64,000 bases of DNA. Origin: Gracilimonas tropica DSM 19535 (GTDB lineage Bacteria; Bacteroidota; Rhodothermia; Balneolales; Balneolaceae). The DNA lies in assembly GCF_000375425.1 (NCBI RefSeq), contig NZ_AQXG01000001.1:118000-181999 (forward strand), written 5' to 3'. The translations under genes and the position numbers were made by a program. The notes under the pieces are model-generated. The model was not told the DNA's origin. It made no database searches and was given only the letters and a program-made list of their open reading frames with translations. Shown piece after piece: positions 36,540 to 44,791 of this stretch; position 1 is the stretch's first letter, and each line of letters starts with the position of its first letter.

Positions 36540-36734
36540 TTAGAAGTTATCGCGGTTGCGACGTCGTTGCTCTCGCTTGGCTTTTTTCAAAGCTTCGCGT
36601 CGCTCAATTGAAGGCTTCGTATACTGTTGACGATCTTTGTATTCGTTGAGAACACGTGATCGGGTTACCAGTTTCTTGAAGCGATTTATCGCGCGATCAA
36701 CACTTTCGTTGTCTTTAACTTCGACTCCTAACAT
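36540..36734 (-). CDS. rpsU: 30S ribosomal protein S21
   Basis: A 64-residue full-length S21 beginning 'MLGVEVKDNESVDRAINRFKKLVTRSRVLNEYKDRQQYTKPSIERREALKKAKREQRRR'. The basic C-terminal tail is typical. It is monocistronic between the convergent radA gene, with which it shares terminator sequence, and a 263-base upstream spacer with a repeat hairpin. S21 contributes to the platform of the 30S subunit near the anti-Shine-Dalgarno end of 16S rRNA; in Bacteroidetes it takes part in occluding that region, consistent with the weak SD use seen here. Confidence 0.97.
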   Translation of the reverse strand: MLGVEVKDNESVDRAINRFKKLVTRSRVLNEYKDRQQYTKPSIERREALKKAKREQRRRNRDNF

Positions 36735-36887
36735 GAAGTATCACATCCTTTCTTTTTATTTTTAATTCCCATAATTGGGAGCCTTAAATATAATAAGACT
36801 TTTACTGTTTTGAAATAGATGGTTGCTTCCAACACAGAGCGTATAGAATCAGCTAAAGATTGGGGAAATGAAATAATGAGTTCGACT

Positions 36888-36913
36888 CGCTCCACACGCT
36901 CTGCGTTGGAGCG
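36888..36913. repeat. Interspersed hairpin with ACGCTCTGCGTTG core, copy 1
   Basis: CGCTCCA-c-ACGC-TCT-GCGT-TGGAGCG forms an 11-bp stem with one bulged C and a three-base loop. The core matches the hairpin at 49377-49399, whose outer stem is different but also self-complementary. It lies between rpsU and the DUF2400 gene. Confidence 0.6.
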
Positions 36914-36997
36914 GACTAATGAAAAATGATGCAAAGGCAATGAAGCTCATTATCCAAAATTCTAAAACTTTCGTGCTTTAAAATTTTAGTAGCGAAA

Positions 36998-37846
36998 TCA
37001 CTCTACCCGTTTGTTCACCACCAGTTCTTCGGGGATATCTGAGCCCAAAACTCCAATTCCAAAAAGGGCGTAATCATATTTTGCGGGATCTTCAGGATCC
37101 AGAATCTTCATTCGCTTGGTGAGTTCCAGCACAGATTTCCAATCATTTTGTTTACGGGAGAGCAGCCCAAGTTTGCGAGCTTGTCGGGCTACGTGAACAT
37201 CCAGCGGAATTTTAAGTTCAGCAGGTGAGATAAAATCCATAGTGCCGGGGTCAACCGGACTACCTTTTCTGATTACCCACCTCAAATACATGTACAATCT
37301 TTTTGCAGAGCTGTTCTTTTCGGGATTAGAGACGTGCTTGCGAACACGCCGTGGAATTTCGGGATGAAAGGTGAAAAACTGCTCGTGAAAAACGGAGATC
37401 AGGTCTCTCTTTTGGCATTTCGCCTGATCATCACAAAAAGCCCAGAATTTTTCAAAATCTCCAAACTTGAGTAAAATGGATTGCAGCGTTTTAGTGAGCC
37501 AATGCAGGTCTACGGGTTTAAAGGTACGGTGCTTAAATCCTTCAAAATTAGGAGCATCGCTTTCGGAATAATTCAGGATGAAATCTGAGGGACGATTGTT
37601 CATCCGGTTCAGCAGATCCTCCACTTTGGCGTTCACAATATCACGTCTTCCCCAGGCCATGGTTGCAGCGAAAAAACCTGCCAACTCCCGGTCGGTTTTA
37701 TCATCAAAAGCATGCATGAACTGTACGGGATCATCGTTGATGTAATCCGGTTGCTCGATCTTTTCTACCAAGTCATCCAAAAATGGTTTAAGCTCAAGAA
37801 GCTTCTTTTTAGAGATGATTCGATATTTTTTTCGTTTTCGGGGCAA
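36998..37846 (-). CDS. TIGR02757/DUF2400 family protein
   Basis: A 282-residue soluble protein of a widespread uncharacterised Bacteroidetes family. Landmarks include 'YINDDPVQFMHAFDDKTDRELAGFFAATMAWGRRDIV' at residues 34-70, 'LYMYLRWVIRKGSPVDPG' near 193-210 and 'KIPLDVHVARQARKLGLL' near 222-240. The pattern and the 'PLDVHVARQARKLGL' segment recall helix-hairpin-helix DNA glycosylase-type folds, so a nucleic-acid role is plausible but unproven. It is a single gene, divergent from the methyltransferase gene. Confidence 0.85.
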   Translation of the reverse strand: MPRKRKKYRIISKKKLLELKPFLDDLVEKIEQPDYINDDPVQFMHAFDDKTDRELAGFFAATMAWGRRDIVNAKVEDLLNRMNNRPSDFILNYSESDAPNFEGFKHRTFKPVDLHWLTKTLQSILLKFGDFEKFWAFCDDQAKCQKRDLISVFHEQFFTFHPEIPRRVRKHVSNPEKNSSAKRLYMYLRWVIRKGSPVDPGTMDFISPAELKIPLDVHVARQARKLGLLSRKQNDWKSVLELTKRMKILDPEDPAKYDYALFGIGVLGSDIPEELVVNKRVE

Positions 37847-37940
37847 GGAAAGTTCTACTTTATTTTATTAGAGTTTTTGATGGAATCGCCGATAATAATA
37901 ATCGGTTATAACGCAGTAACACAAACAAATTGCAGGCAAA

Positions 37941-38552
37941 TTGATTCACTTTATTAATGATTGGTTTTTCAGGATGGTAGATCGTTACATGGACATCCAT
38001 TATGGCGACCGAAAAAGGAAGCTAATGGCTGATCATCCTGAAACCGTGGTAGAAATCGGAGCCGCTTATGGAGCCAATTTCAGGTACCTTCGTCCCGGCA
38101 CCAAAGTGATTGCCATTGAACCTAAAAAATCCTTCAACGATTTGCTGATGCGAAGAGCCAAACACTACGGAATTGAAGTAGAGATCCATAATTACGGTGC
38201 TGAAACGATGAACCTAAAATCAGAATCAGTGGAAATGGTAATTGGCAGTTTGGTTTTGTGTACCGCAAAAAGTCCGGTAAAAGTTCTGTTTGAGGTCCGC
38301 CGCGTGTTAAAAGAAGGAGGAAAATATGTGTTCATAGAACATGTAAAAGCAGATAAAGAAAGCTGGATCTGCAAAGTTCAGCATTCCATCAAAACTCCCT
38401 GGAAATGGTTTTTTGATGGTTGTCATGTGACCCGGCAGACGGGAAGAATTATCCAAAATGCTTTATTTAGCAGTGTTGAACTGGAAGAGTTTGACAGTAA
38501 AACAGTTTTTATCCCCATCATTCCACATGTAAGTGGGACTGCGATCAAGTGA
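37941..38552 (+). CDS. Class I SAM-dependent methyltransferase of the METTL7/TMT1-like family
   Basis: A 203-residue methyltransferase. SAM-binding motif I reads 'VVEIGAAYGANFRYLRPG' (residues 36-53), the acidic loop is 'VIAIEPKKSF', motif IV 'MVIGSLVLCTAKSP' and post-motif 'VLKEGGKYVFIEHVKAD'. The segment 'WKWFFDGCHVTRQTGRIIQNALFSSVELEEF' and the end 'PHVSGTAIK' line up well with vertebrate METTL7 (TMT1) thiol methyltransferases, without their N-terminal membrane helix. The TTG at 37941 is the longest start; an ATG at 37974 would give 192 residues. Substrate unknown. Its stop abuts the mutY stop on the other strand with no gap. Confidence 0.85.
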   Translation: MIHFINDWFFRMVDRYMDIHYGDRKRKLMADHPETVVEIGAAYGANFRYLRPGTKVIAIEPKKSFNDLLMRRAKHYGIEVEIHNYGAETMNLKSESVEMVIGSLVLCTAKSPVKVLFEVRRVLKEGGKYVFIEHVKADKESWICKVQHSIKTPWKWFFDGCHVTRQTGRIIQNALFSSVELEEFDSKTVFIPIIPHVSGTAIK

Positions 38553-39626
38553 TCAGCTTTTTTGGGTTAGTTTTTCCGTGAGCACTTTATTGGCTTTTGG
38601 AAAGGGAAATTTCCCCAGTTCCTCGCGGCTCACCCAGCGCACTTCCTGACTTTCCTTCGGTTTAGGATCTCCCGAAATCAGTTTACAGAACCACGCATGC
38701 ATAGTAATGGAGAAATGAGAATAGGTGTGTTTCAGACTCATCAATTCCTTGTAGGCTTTTACTTCCACGCCGAGCTCTTCTTTTAGCTCACGTTCAACGG
38801 TTTGTTGGATTTTCTCATTATCTTCTTTTTTACCGCCGGGGAATTCCCAAAGTCCGCCCAGCATGGCATCGTTTGGACGAAGTGCGATCAGGATTTTATC
38901 GTCTTCATCCCGCTCAATAATTCCCACTCCGATGATATGATGCGGTTTCTTCTTAGCAGGAGACTTATAAGGAATGGTATCTGTTTTCGCCATTTTGGTG
39001 GCCACACACCCAGCCTGAATTGGACAGTTTTGGCAATCAGGATTGGAAGGCGTGCAAATCTCAGAACCCAATTCCATCATAGCCTGATTGAAATCTCCGG
39101 GATGTTCCGGATCGATGAGTTCGCTGGCAAACTCTTGTACTTTTCGGCGCGTTTTAGTGCTTCGTGTATCATCTTCGATACCGAGATAGCGAGTCAGAAC
39201 TCGGATTACATTTCCATCAACCACTGCATTTGGTTTATTGAAGGCAATGCTTGTAACCGCTGCTGCTGTGTAAGGACCAACTCCTTTTAGTTTGATGATC
39301 TTATTGTAGGTCTCAGGTACTTTTCCATCAAATTCCTCAACCACCATTTTGGAAGCTGCATGCAAATTCCGGGCGCGACTGTAATATCCCAACCCTTCCC
39401 AGGCTTTAAGTACTTCTTGTTGATCTGATTTGGCCAGATCATAAACGGTAGGAAACAGGGAGATGAAATTCTGAAAATAGGGGGTAGCCTGATCAACCCG
39501 AGTTTGCTGAAGCATGATCTCCGAGATCCAGATCTTGTACGGATCGGCTTCACCGCGCCAGGGCATTTGTCGTTTGTGATCTTGGTACCAGTTAAGCAGT
39601 TCGGTAGCGAATTCTTGGTTCGTCAA
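38553..39626 (-). CDS. mutY: A/G-specific adenine DNA glycosylase
   Basis: A 357-residue MutY that removes adenine mispaired with 8-oxoguanine. The catalytic Glu36 is in 'WISEIMLQQTRVD'. The helix-hairpin-helix 'LKGVGPYTAAAV' (112-123) and Asp137 in 'AVVDGNVIRV' follow. The [4Fe-4S] cysteines are in 'CTPSNPDCQNCPIQAGC' (about 190-207). The C-terminal NUDIX-like 8-oxoG recognition domain (from 'IIGVGIIERDED', with 'LGGLWEFPGGKKEDNE') is complete. The start is TTG at 39624-39626; an in-frame stop lies just upstream, and a GGAG about six bases before it supports this start. It follows the beta-propeller gene by nine bases. Confidence 0.95.
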   Translation of the reverse strand: MTNQEFATELLNWYQDHKRQMPWRGEADPYKIWISEIMLQQTRVDQATPYFQNFISLFPTVYDLAKSDQQEVLKAWEGLGYYSRARNLHAASKMVVEEFDGKVPETYNKIIKLKGVGPYTAAAVTSIAFNKPNAVVDGNVIRVLTRYLGIEDDTRSTKTRRKVQEFASELIDPEHPGDFNQAMMELGSEICTPSNPDCQNCPIQAGCVATKMAKTDTIPYKSPAKKKPHHIIGVGIIERDEDDKILIALRPNDAMLGGLWEFPGGKKEDNEKIQQTVERELKEELGVEVKAYKELMSLKHTYSHFSITMHAWFCKLISGDPKPKESQEVRWVSREELGKFPFPKANKVLTEKLTQKS

Positions 39627-39635
39627 AAGAGCTCC

Positions 39636-41177
39636 TTATTCCCCACTATCTCTTGAAATTTCCAGCACATTAAGCGTGACGTCAATTGAAGATGCTGCGC
39701 CCATTCGGTCGGTGGCAATGACCTTGAAGGTATGCTCGCCCACTTGTCGTTCTGAAGGGGTCCAGGTGAATACGCCCGATCTTTCATTTATGGAAGCGCC
39801 GTCCGGCATATCCACTCCGATATAGCGAACTAAGGAATTCTGGGGATTCTCCGGATCGCTGGCGTTGAATTGAATTTCGTACTTTTCGTTCATAGGAATT
39901 GAAGAAGCACGAACCGGACTAAACCGTGGCGGAGAATTAAAAGATCGAACTTCTACTACAAAACGAGTGCTGTCGGTTTCGCCATCCGAGTTTGATGCAA
40001 CAATGGTGAAGGGATAGTTGCCAATTTGATTAACGGTTGGTTTCCAGTAAAAACCTTGTCCCCGTATCCTGGCATTATTCACACCTGAACGGTATGAAAA
40101 CTCAACATTACGGATGGAAGGGTCGCCTTCCAGCTCCAATGGGATCAGTAATTCCCCCGGGTAAGCCAGGATCTTGTTAGGAATTCGTTTTATCTGAAAT
40201 TCTTTATTTGATCCCGCAGAAGGAGCTGATTCTGCTTTATCGGTAAAAGTGATCTTTGAGATATTGTTATTTTCAGAGATCCATATCCCATGATCATTTC
40301 CGGCAAGATAATTACCTGCGTTAACGTCATCTTTCCAAAGTTCTAAAATACCGTTCGGGTCAGTTATCCAAACCCGTCCGGATTGCGTGCGTACAAAAAG
40401 CCGATTATTCCAGCTCAGTATTTTTGCTATGGGTTCATTTGTGATGCCGATGCGCTTGCCCAATCCGGATGAAAGTATCTCAAAAATTTCTCCATTGGCT
40501 GTGCTTCCCCATACATCCTCATTATCAATAAAAATATGCGTTAAGGGAGCGCGTAAGGTAACTTTCGTTTGAAAGGATAAGACCGAATCCGGTTTCTCAA
40601 AAATGAGCAGGGAAGGGGCATCCGTAAGCACGAATAATTGGTTGCTAAGGTCGGAGGAGCGTACATCCAAAACGGAAGCTCCATCAATCTGTTCCTGAGC
40701 GATTAACTCAGCATCCGAATCGACCGTCTCAGGTGTATCAAGAGAGAGCTTTCCAAGGCCTTCATCATTCAGTGCTACATAAAGATCGCTTTTAAGCCTT
40801 GAAGCAGCTTTTGGGGGTTCAGGAAGATAGGTTGAAGAATATACTCCAAGTACGGAAGTGGGCTCTAAAACGGTCATTCTGCGCGAATCTCCAAACAAAT
40901 AGGCAAACCGAACATCGCCCATAATCTGATCGCCGCGTCGCTGCATTCCACTGGAAGTGTAAAGCCATTGCAGGGAATCTGGATATGTTCTGAAAACAGC
41001 CAAACCATCCTTTTCCGATAACACATAAAGGTGAGTTGGAGAAGCTTCCATGGCGACTACATCGGGAACTTCCATGAGTTGATTGAAGTCCTGGGTAGGA
41101 GTTTCCTGAGCAACAGCTTCTGCAGTATTAAAAATTGTACAAATGAATAGAAATAAAACCGTAGAAATTCGAATCAT
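39636..41177 (-). CDS. Secreted protein with beta-propeller-like and cadherin/Ig-like domains, function unknown
   Basis: A 513-residue protein with a signal peptide (residues 1-23, 'FLFICTIFNTAEAVAQ'). The next ~300 residues have the recurring 'LYVLSEKDGLAVF...' pattern of a beta-propeller, recalling two-component-regulator-type propellers. Two Ig/cadherin-like repeats follow, at about 335-410 and 415-505; both end in the 'FTVIASN/FKVIATD' signature typical of putative-Ig (He_PIG-like) domains. No type IX sorting domain or transmembrane anchor is seen at the C-terminus. It lies between the reductase gene (three bases upstream) and mutY (nine bases downstream). Role unknown, probably extracellular or periplasmic. 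Confidence 0.7.
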   Translation of the reverse strand: MIRISTVLFLFICTIFNTAEAVAQETPTQDFNQLMEVPDVVAMEASPTHLYVLSEKDGLAVFRTYPDSLQWLYTSSGMQRRGDQIMGDVRFAYLFGDSRRMTVLEPTSVLGVYSSTYLPEPPKAASRLKSDLYVALNDEGLGKLSLDTPETVDSDAELIAQEQIDGASVLDVRSSDLSNQLFVLTDAPSLLIFEKPDSVLSFQTKVTLRAPLTHIFIDNEDVWGSTANGEIFEILSSGLGKRIGITNEPIAKILSWNNRLFVRTQSGRVWITDPNGILELWKDDVNAGNYLAGNDHGIWISENNNISKITFTDKAESAPSAGSNKEFQIKRIPNKILAYPGELLIPLELEGDPSIRNVEFSYRSGVNNARIRGQGFYWKPTVNQIGNYPFTIVASNSDGETDSTRFVVEVRSFNSPPRFSPVRASSIPMNEKYEIQFNASDPENPQNSLVRYIGVDMPDGASINERSGVFTWTPSERQVGEHTFKVIATDRMGAASSIDVTLNVLEISRDSGE

Positions 41178-41180
41178 AAA

Positions 41181-42155
41181 CTATAGCCAGTTATGCATTT
41201 TATACCAGTGTATGGTTCTTGAGATTCCCTCTGCGAGGGATACTTGAGGATGATAATCTAATTCTTTTTCAGCTTTTTCGTTGGAACAAGTCCATTCCAG
41301 GATCAGCTCATTCGCTTTTTCTTTGTTGACAACGGGATAGATTCCAAATAATGATGCAGCATTTTCAATAAAAACGGCTGCTTTTTTAACAAGATTGGGT
41401 CTTATTTTAATGGGAAGTGTTCGTTTCCCAATAACTTTATTAGTTACGCCCCGAATCTCATTCCAGGAATGTGTGCCTTCTCCTGAAATAAAATAAGTGT
41501 GAACGCCGGTATCCTTTTTCTCAGCTGCTTTCATAATTCCAAATATCAAATCACTAACATACACCATTGAAACACGGGGATTGTTCCCATCACCGATGAT
41601 CGGGCAAATTCCAAATTTACAAGCTTTGAAAAAGGAATAGATCTGATCTTCGCGGGGACCATAAACAGCCGGAGGGCGAATGATCTTTATGCTGTCTTTT
41701 TCTGAAACAGCGGCATGAATTCGGGCTTCCATCTCTTTTTTTGATTCGCCATACATGCTTTTGGGATCCATGGGATCGGCTTCTTTTTTTGGGGAACCGT
41801 TACTGGGTCCTGCTGCAGCCAGTGAAGACAGGATCACCATATTTCGAACGCCCTTCTTTTGAGCAAGTCGGATAAGATTTTCTGACGCATCAACATTTGC
41901 CTGCGTAAATTCTTTTTTTGAAGGTGCTTTTACGATGGCTGCGATATGAAAAAGTACGTCAGCTCCGTCCAATCCTTTTTCCAGGGCTTTAAGGTCATTG
42001 AGATCCCCCGAAATTTTAGTGAAGTCTAAACCGCTCAGCCATTTTTCATTATTACGAACCAGGCATCGGACTTCATCATATTGATCGGAATCAATAAGCG
42101 ATTCAACCAAATGACTTCCAATAAAACCGGTTCCTCCCGTTACAAAGGCTTTCAT
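41181..42155 (-). CDS. NAD-dependent epimerase/dehydratase-like reductase (possible ceramide reductase)
   Basis: A 324-residue extended SDR enzyme. The nucleotide-binding motif 'FVTGGTGFIGSHLVE' starts at residue 3. The catalytic triad shows as Ser in 'LSSLAAAG' and 'YGESKKEME' (Tyr-x3-Lys) near 145. The start is the ATG at 42153-42155, which puts the Rossmann motif at the N-terminus; a longer frame upstream is spurious. It is divergent from two glycosyltransferase genes and lies near a serine-palmitoyltransferase-like gene. In Caulobacter an enzyme of this family reduces 3-keto-ceramide, which is the basis for the suggested role; a nucleotide-sugar enzyme is the main alternative. Confidence 0.85.
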   Translation of the reverse strand: MKAFVTGGTGFIGSHLVESLIDSDQYDEVRCLVRNNEKWLSGLDFTKISGDLNDLKALEKGLDGADVLFHIAAIVKAPSKKEFTQANVDASENLIRLAQKKGVRNMVILSSLAAAGPSNGSPKKEADPMDPKSMYGESKKEMEARIHAAVSEKDSIKIIRPPAVYGPREDQIYSFFKACKFGICPIIGDGNNPRVSMVYVSDLIFGIMKAAEKKDTGVHTYFISGEGTHSWNEIRGVTNKVIGKRTLPIKIRPNLVKKAAVFIENAASLFGIYPVVNKEKANELILEWTCSNEKAEKELDYHPQVSLAEGISRTIHWYKMHNWL

Positions 42156-42164
42156 TAATTTCCT

Positions 42165-42172
42165 TATATTTG
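42165..42172 (+). promoter_or_regulatory. Candidate -7 box for the glycosyltransferase operon
   Basis: TATATTTG matches TAnnTTTG fully and lies in the 99-base divergent spacer, about 80 bases before the first glycosyltransferase. No clear -33 TTG at the expected distance. Confidence 0.35.
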
Positions 42173-42254
42173 ACAGATTATTTGCAATACTACAGAGATA
42201 ATCGAAATGATCATCGCAGAGCAATAAAGATACGAATCTGACCTCTGCTTTTAA

Positions 42255-43424
42255 ATGTTTATGAAAGAATTAAGAGTGGCCCTTTTTACAGGGAATTATA
42301 ATCACATCAAAGATGGAGTATCCTTGACCCTGAACCGGTGGGTGAAATTTCTGGAAGATCAGGGAATTCCGGTATTGGTATTCGGGCCAACCATCAAAGA
42401 TCCTGCCCTTCAACATAATGGGCGGTTAGTTCCGCTGCCATCCATTCCGATGCCTGTTTCTAATCGTGATGAATATCGTGTGGCTACGGGAATTTCTCGG
42501 GAAGCGGAGCAAGAGCTGATTGATTTTGCGCCAACATTGATCCATATCGCAACTCCCGATGCGGGCGGTTACAAAGCGCTGCGGTGGGCTCAAAAGCATG
42601 GAGTGCAGGCAGTAGGTTCTTATCATACGCACTTTACCAGTTATCTGAAATACTATGGGTTAACGGCCATAGAGTTCCTTGCATGGCGCTATTTAAGTTG
42701 GTTTTATAATTCCCTGACACAGGTTTATGTTCCCTCTCAATCTATGATCGATGAACTTATTACCCATGATTTTGATGCGGATGGGTTAAAGATCTGGGCA
42801 CGAGGGGTTGATACCAATTTATTTTCTCCTGAAAAAAGAAACCTGGAATGGCGAAGGGATCGAGGATTTAAAGATAGCGATATCGTAGTCACCTTCGTAT
42901 CAAGGTTGGTTTGGGAAAAGGAATTGGATACCTATCGTTATGCGGTTCAGCAGATCGCCTCAAAAAATAAACAGGTCAAAGCTTTGGTTGTTGGAGATGG
43001 GCCGGCAAAATCTGAGTTGCAAAAAACTATGCCGGAAGCCCATTATGCCGGATTCTTAACCGGAGAAGACCTCGCTACCGCCTATGCAAGCAGTGATATC
43101 TTTTTATTTCCTTCTCATACTGAGACTTTTGGAAACGTGACGCTTGAAGCAATGAGCAGTGGTTTGCCATGTTTGGTGGCAGATGCAACCGGAAGTAAAT
43201 CGCTCGTGGATGATGGTATAAACGGCAAGCTGGCAAAACCGGAAAGCAAAGCTGATTTCACTAAAAAGCTGGCATGGATCGTAGAAAATGAGCATTTGCG
43301 AAAAAAAATGAAGGAAGCATCACGCCAAAAAGCCATGAAATATGATTGGGATACTATAAATGGAGCTTTGCTGAAATACTACCGGGAAGCACTGGAAGAA
43401 TCGGTTCCACTCCGACATTTTTAA
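42255..43424 (+). CDS. GT4 family glycosyltransferase (GDP-mannose/SQDX-like group)
   Basis: A 389-residue retaining GT-B glycosyltransferase. The N-terminal acceptor domain opens 'RVALFTGNYNHIKDGVSLTLNRWVKFL' and contains 'GSYHTHFTSYLKYYG' and 'LKIWARGVDTNLFSPEKRN'. The C-terminal donor domain carries 'VSRLVWEKELD' and the E-x7-E motif 'PSHTETFGNVTLEAMSSGLP' near residue 290. Sequence style is that of lipid mannosyltransferases and sulfoquinovosyltransferases, so transfer of a sugar to a membrane lipid is likely. It precedes a second glycosyltransferase by 13 bases and is divergent from the reductase gene. An ATG six bases inside (MKELR) is an equally good start. Confidence 0.92.
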   Translation: MFMKELRVALFTGNYNHIKDGVSLTLNRWVKFLEDQGIPVLVFGPTIKDPALQHNGRLVPLPSIPMPVSNRDEYRVATGISREAEQELIDFAPTLIHIATPDAGGYKALRWAQKHGVQAVGSYHTHFTSYLKYYGLTAIEFLAWRYLSWFYNSLTQVYVPSQSMIDELITHDFDADGLKIWARGVDTNLFSPEKRNLEWRRDRGFKDSDIVVTFVSRLVWEKELDTYRYAVQQIASKNKQVKALVVGDGPAKSELQKTMPEAHYAGFLTGEDLATAYASSDIFLFPSHTETFGNVTLEAMSSGLPCLVADATGSKSLVDDGINGKLAKPESKADFTKKLAWIVENEHLRKKMKEASRQKAMKYDWDTINGALLKYYREALEESVPLRHF

Positions 43425-43437
43425 AGGAAGAATTTTT

Positions 43438-44619
43438 ATGAAGATCATAGACGTAGCTGAATTTTATACCGATCAGGGTGGAGGGGTAAAGACCTACATC
43501 AACCAAAAACTGAAAGCCGGGCAGAAGTATGGCCATGAGATCGTGATTGTGGCTCCCGGAAAGGAATGGGGGGAAGAAGAGCGATATGGAGGACGTGTGA
43601 TATGGGTGAAAGGCCCAAGGCTGCCGGTTGATTGGCGCTATTATATTTTATGGAGAGAGAAAGCCGTTCATGAAATTTTGGACAGAGAAAAACCGGATGT
43701 GGTTGAAGGATCGTCTCCCTGGACCGGGGGTTGGTTTGCTGCACGCTGGAAAGGGGATGCCGTGAAGACATTCATCTTTCATCAGGATCCGGTGGCGGCC
43801 TACCCCCATACCATTTTAGGTGCCAAATTGGGGTTCGATAAAGTGGATAAGCTGTTTGGCTTCTACTGGCGATACTTGCAAAGGTTAAGCAGCCATTTTG
43901 ATGCCACCATAGTGAGCGGGGAGTGGCTCGGCGATCGCATTGGAAATTACGGTGTCCAAAATCCCGTACCGGTGCCTTTTGGTATTGATAAGGATTTCTT
44001 CTCACCGGATCGAAGAGATCCCAAGCTCCGCAAAAAATTATTGGCTCAATTCGATCTTCCTGAATCGGCACATCTTATGATCGCTATCAGCCGTCATCAT
44101 CCCGAAAAAAGACTGGGTACGCTCATTGAAGGATTCGATGCGGCTTCCAAAGAAGCTCCCATGGGGTTGATCGTATTTGGTGATGGGCCCATCCGCAAAT
44201 ATGTTGATTTCAAAGCTAATAAAGCCCCAAACGTCAAGTTAATGGGTTTTACGGAAAACAGGGATGAACTGGCAAATATCCTGGCTTCTTCCGACTATTT
44301 TGTACATGGCTCTTCAGCAGAAACATATGGTATTGTGGTGGCAGAAGCAGTTTGCAGCGGTTTGCCGGTGATAGTTCCGGGCAGGGGAGGTGCTGAAGAT
44401 ATTGCCAAACCGGAGATATCCGAAACCTATGAAACCGGGAATCCTGAAAAACTAAAAGAAGCGATTTTGAAGATCATTTCCCGGAATCGTGAAGAACTCA
44501 TTGAGGCATGTAAAAAAGTGGCTGAGCATGAGATCGGTACAATGGATGACCACTTCAAACTGTTGTTTCAAAAATACCAGGCTTTAGTTGATGAAAAGAA
44601 AGCTCAGCATAAAATTTAA
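43438..44619 (+). CDS. GT4 family glycosyltransferase
   Basis: A 393-residue GT-B enzyme. It opens 'MKIIDVAEFYTDQGGGVKTYINQKL', has 'FGIDKDFFSPDRRD' at the domain boundary and the donor-site motif 'ISRHHPEKRLGTLIEGFD'. The E-x7-E segment is 'HGSSAETYGIVVAEAVCSGLPVIV' near residues 285-308. It is distinct from but co-transcribed with the preceding glycosyltransferase, suggesting successive addition of two sugars to one acceptor. Donor and acceptor cannot be read from sequence. It is followed by a 172-base spacer with a candidate promoter for the next gene. Confidence 0.92.
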   Translation: MKIIDVAEFYTDQGGGVKTYINQKLKAGQKYGHEIVIVAPGKEWGEEERYGGRVIWVKGPRLPVDWRYYILWREKAVHEILDREKPDVVEGSSPWTGGWFAARWKGDAVKTFIFHQDPVAAYPHTILGAKLGFDKVDKLFGFYWRYLQRLSSHFDATIVSGEWLGDRIGNYGVQNPVPVPFGIDKDFFSPDRRDPKLRKKLLAQFDLPESAHLMIAISRHHPEKRLGTLIEGFDAASKEAPMGLIVFGDGPIRKYVDFKANKAPNVKLMGFTENRDELANILASSDYFVHGSSAETYGIVVAEAVCSGLPVIVPGRGGAEDIAKPEISETYETGNPEKLKEAILKIISRNREELIEACKKVAEHEIGTMDDHFKLLFQKYQALVDEKKAQHKI

Positions 44620-44658
44620 AATTCATGTTCAAATTCAGTAGCTGAGCTATAAATTTGT

Positions 44659-44666
44659 TATCTTTG
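44659..44666 (+). promoter_or_regulatory. Candidate -7 box upstream of the serine palmitoyltransferase-like gene
   Basis: TATCTTTG is an exact match to TAnnTTTG, in the 172-base spacer after the glycosyltransferase gene. It predicts a leader of about 118 bases; the -33 TTG is not clear, so the call is tentative. Confidence 0.4.
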
Positions 44667-44791
44667 TCAATTGAATTAAAACCGCACCACAGCAGCCGGA
44701 AGTTAAAGGTTAGTTTACGATAATTTGATAGATATTTAATACTGGCTATATTTCGCTGTTTATCTAAGAATACTTGTTAAGGAATTACCGA

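Noticed and set aside
36728..36940. 70-residue minus-strand open frame upstream of rpsU
   Set aside because: It runs through the interspersed hairpin, overlaps the rpsU start and shows no motif; better explained as non-coding.
42156..42224. N-terminal extension of the epimerase/dehydratase-like gene
   Set aside because: The Rossmann motif begins right after the ATG at 42153-42155, so the extra 23 residues are not part of the protein.
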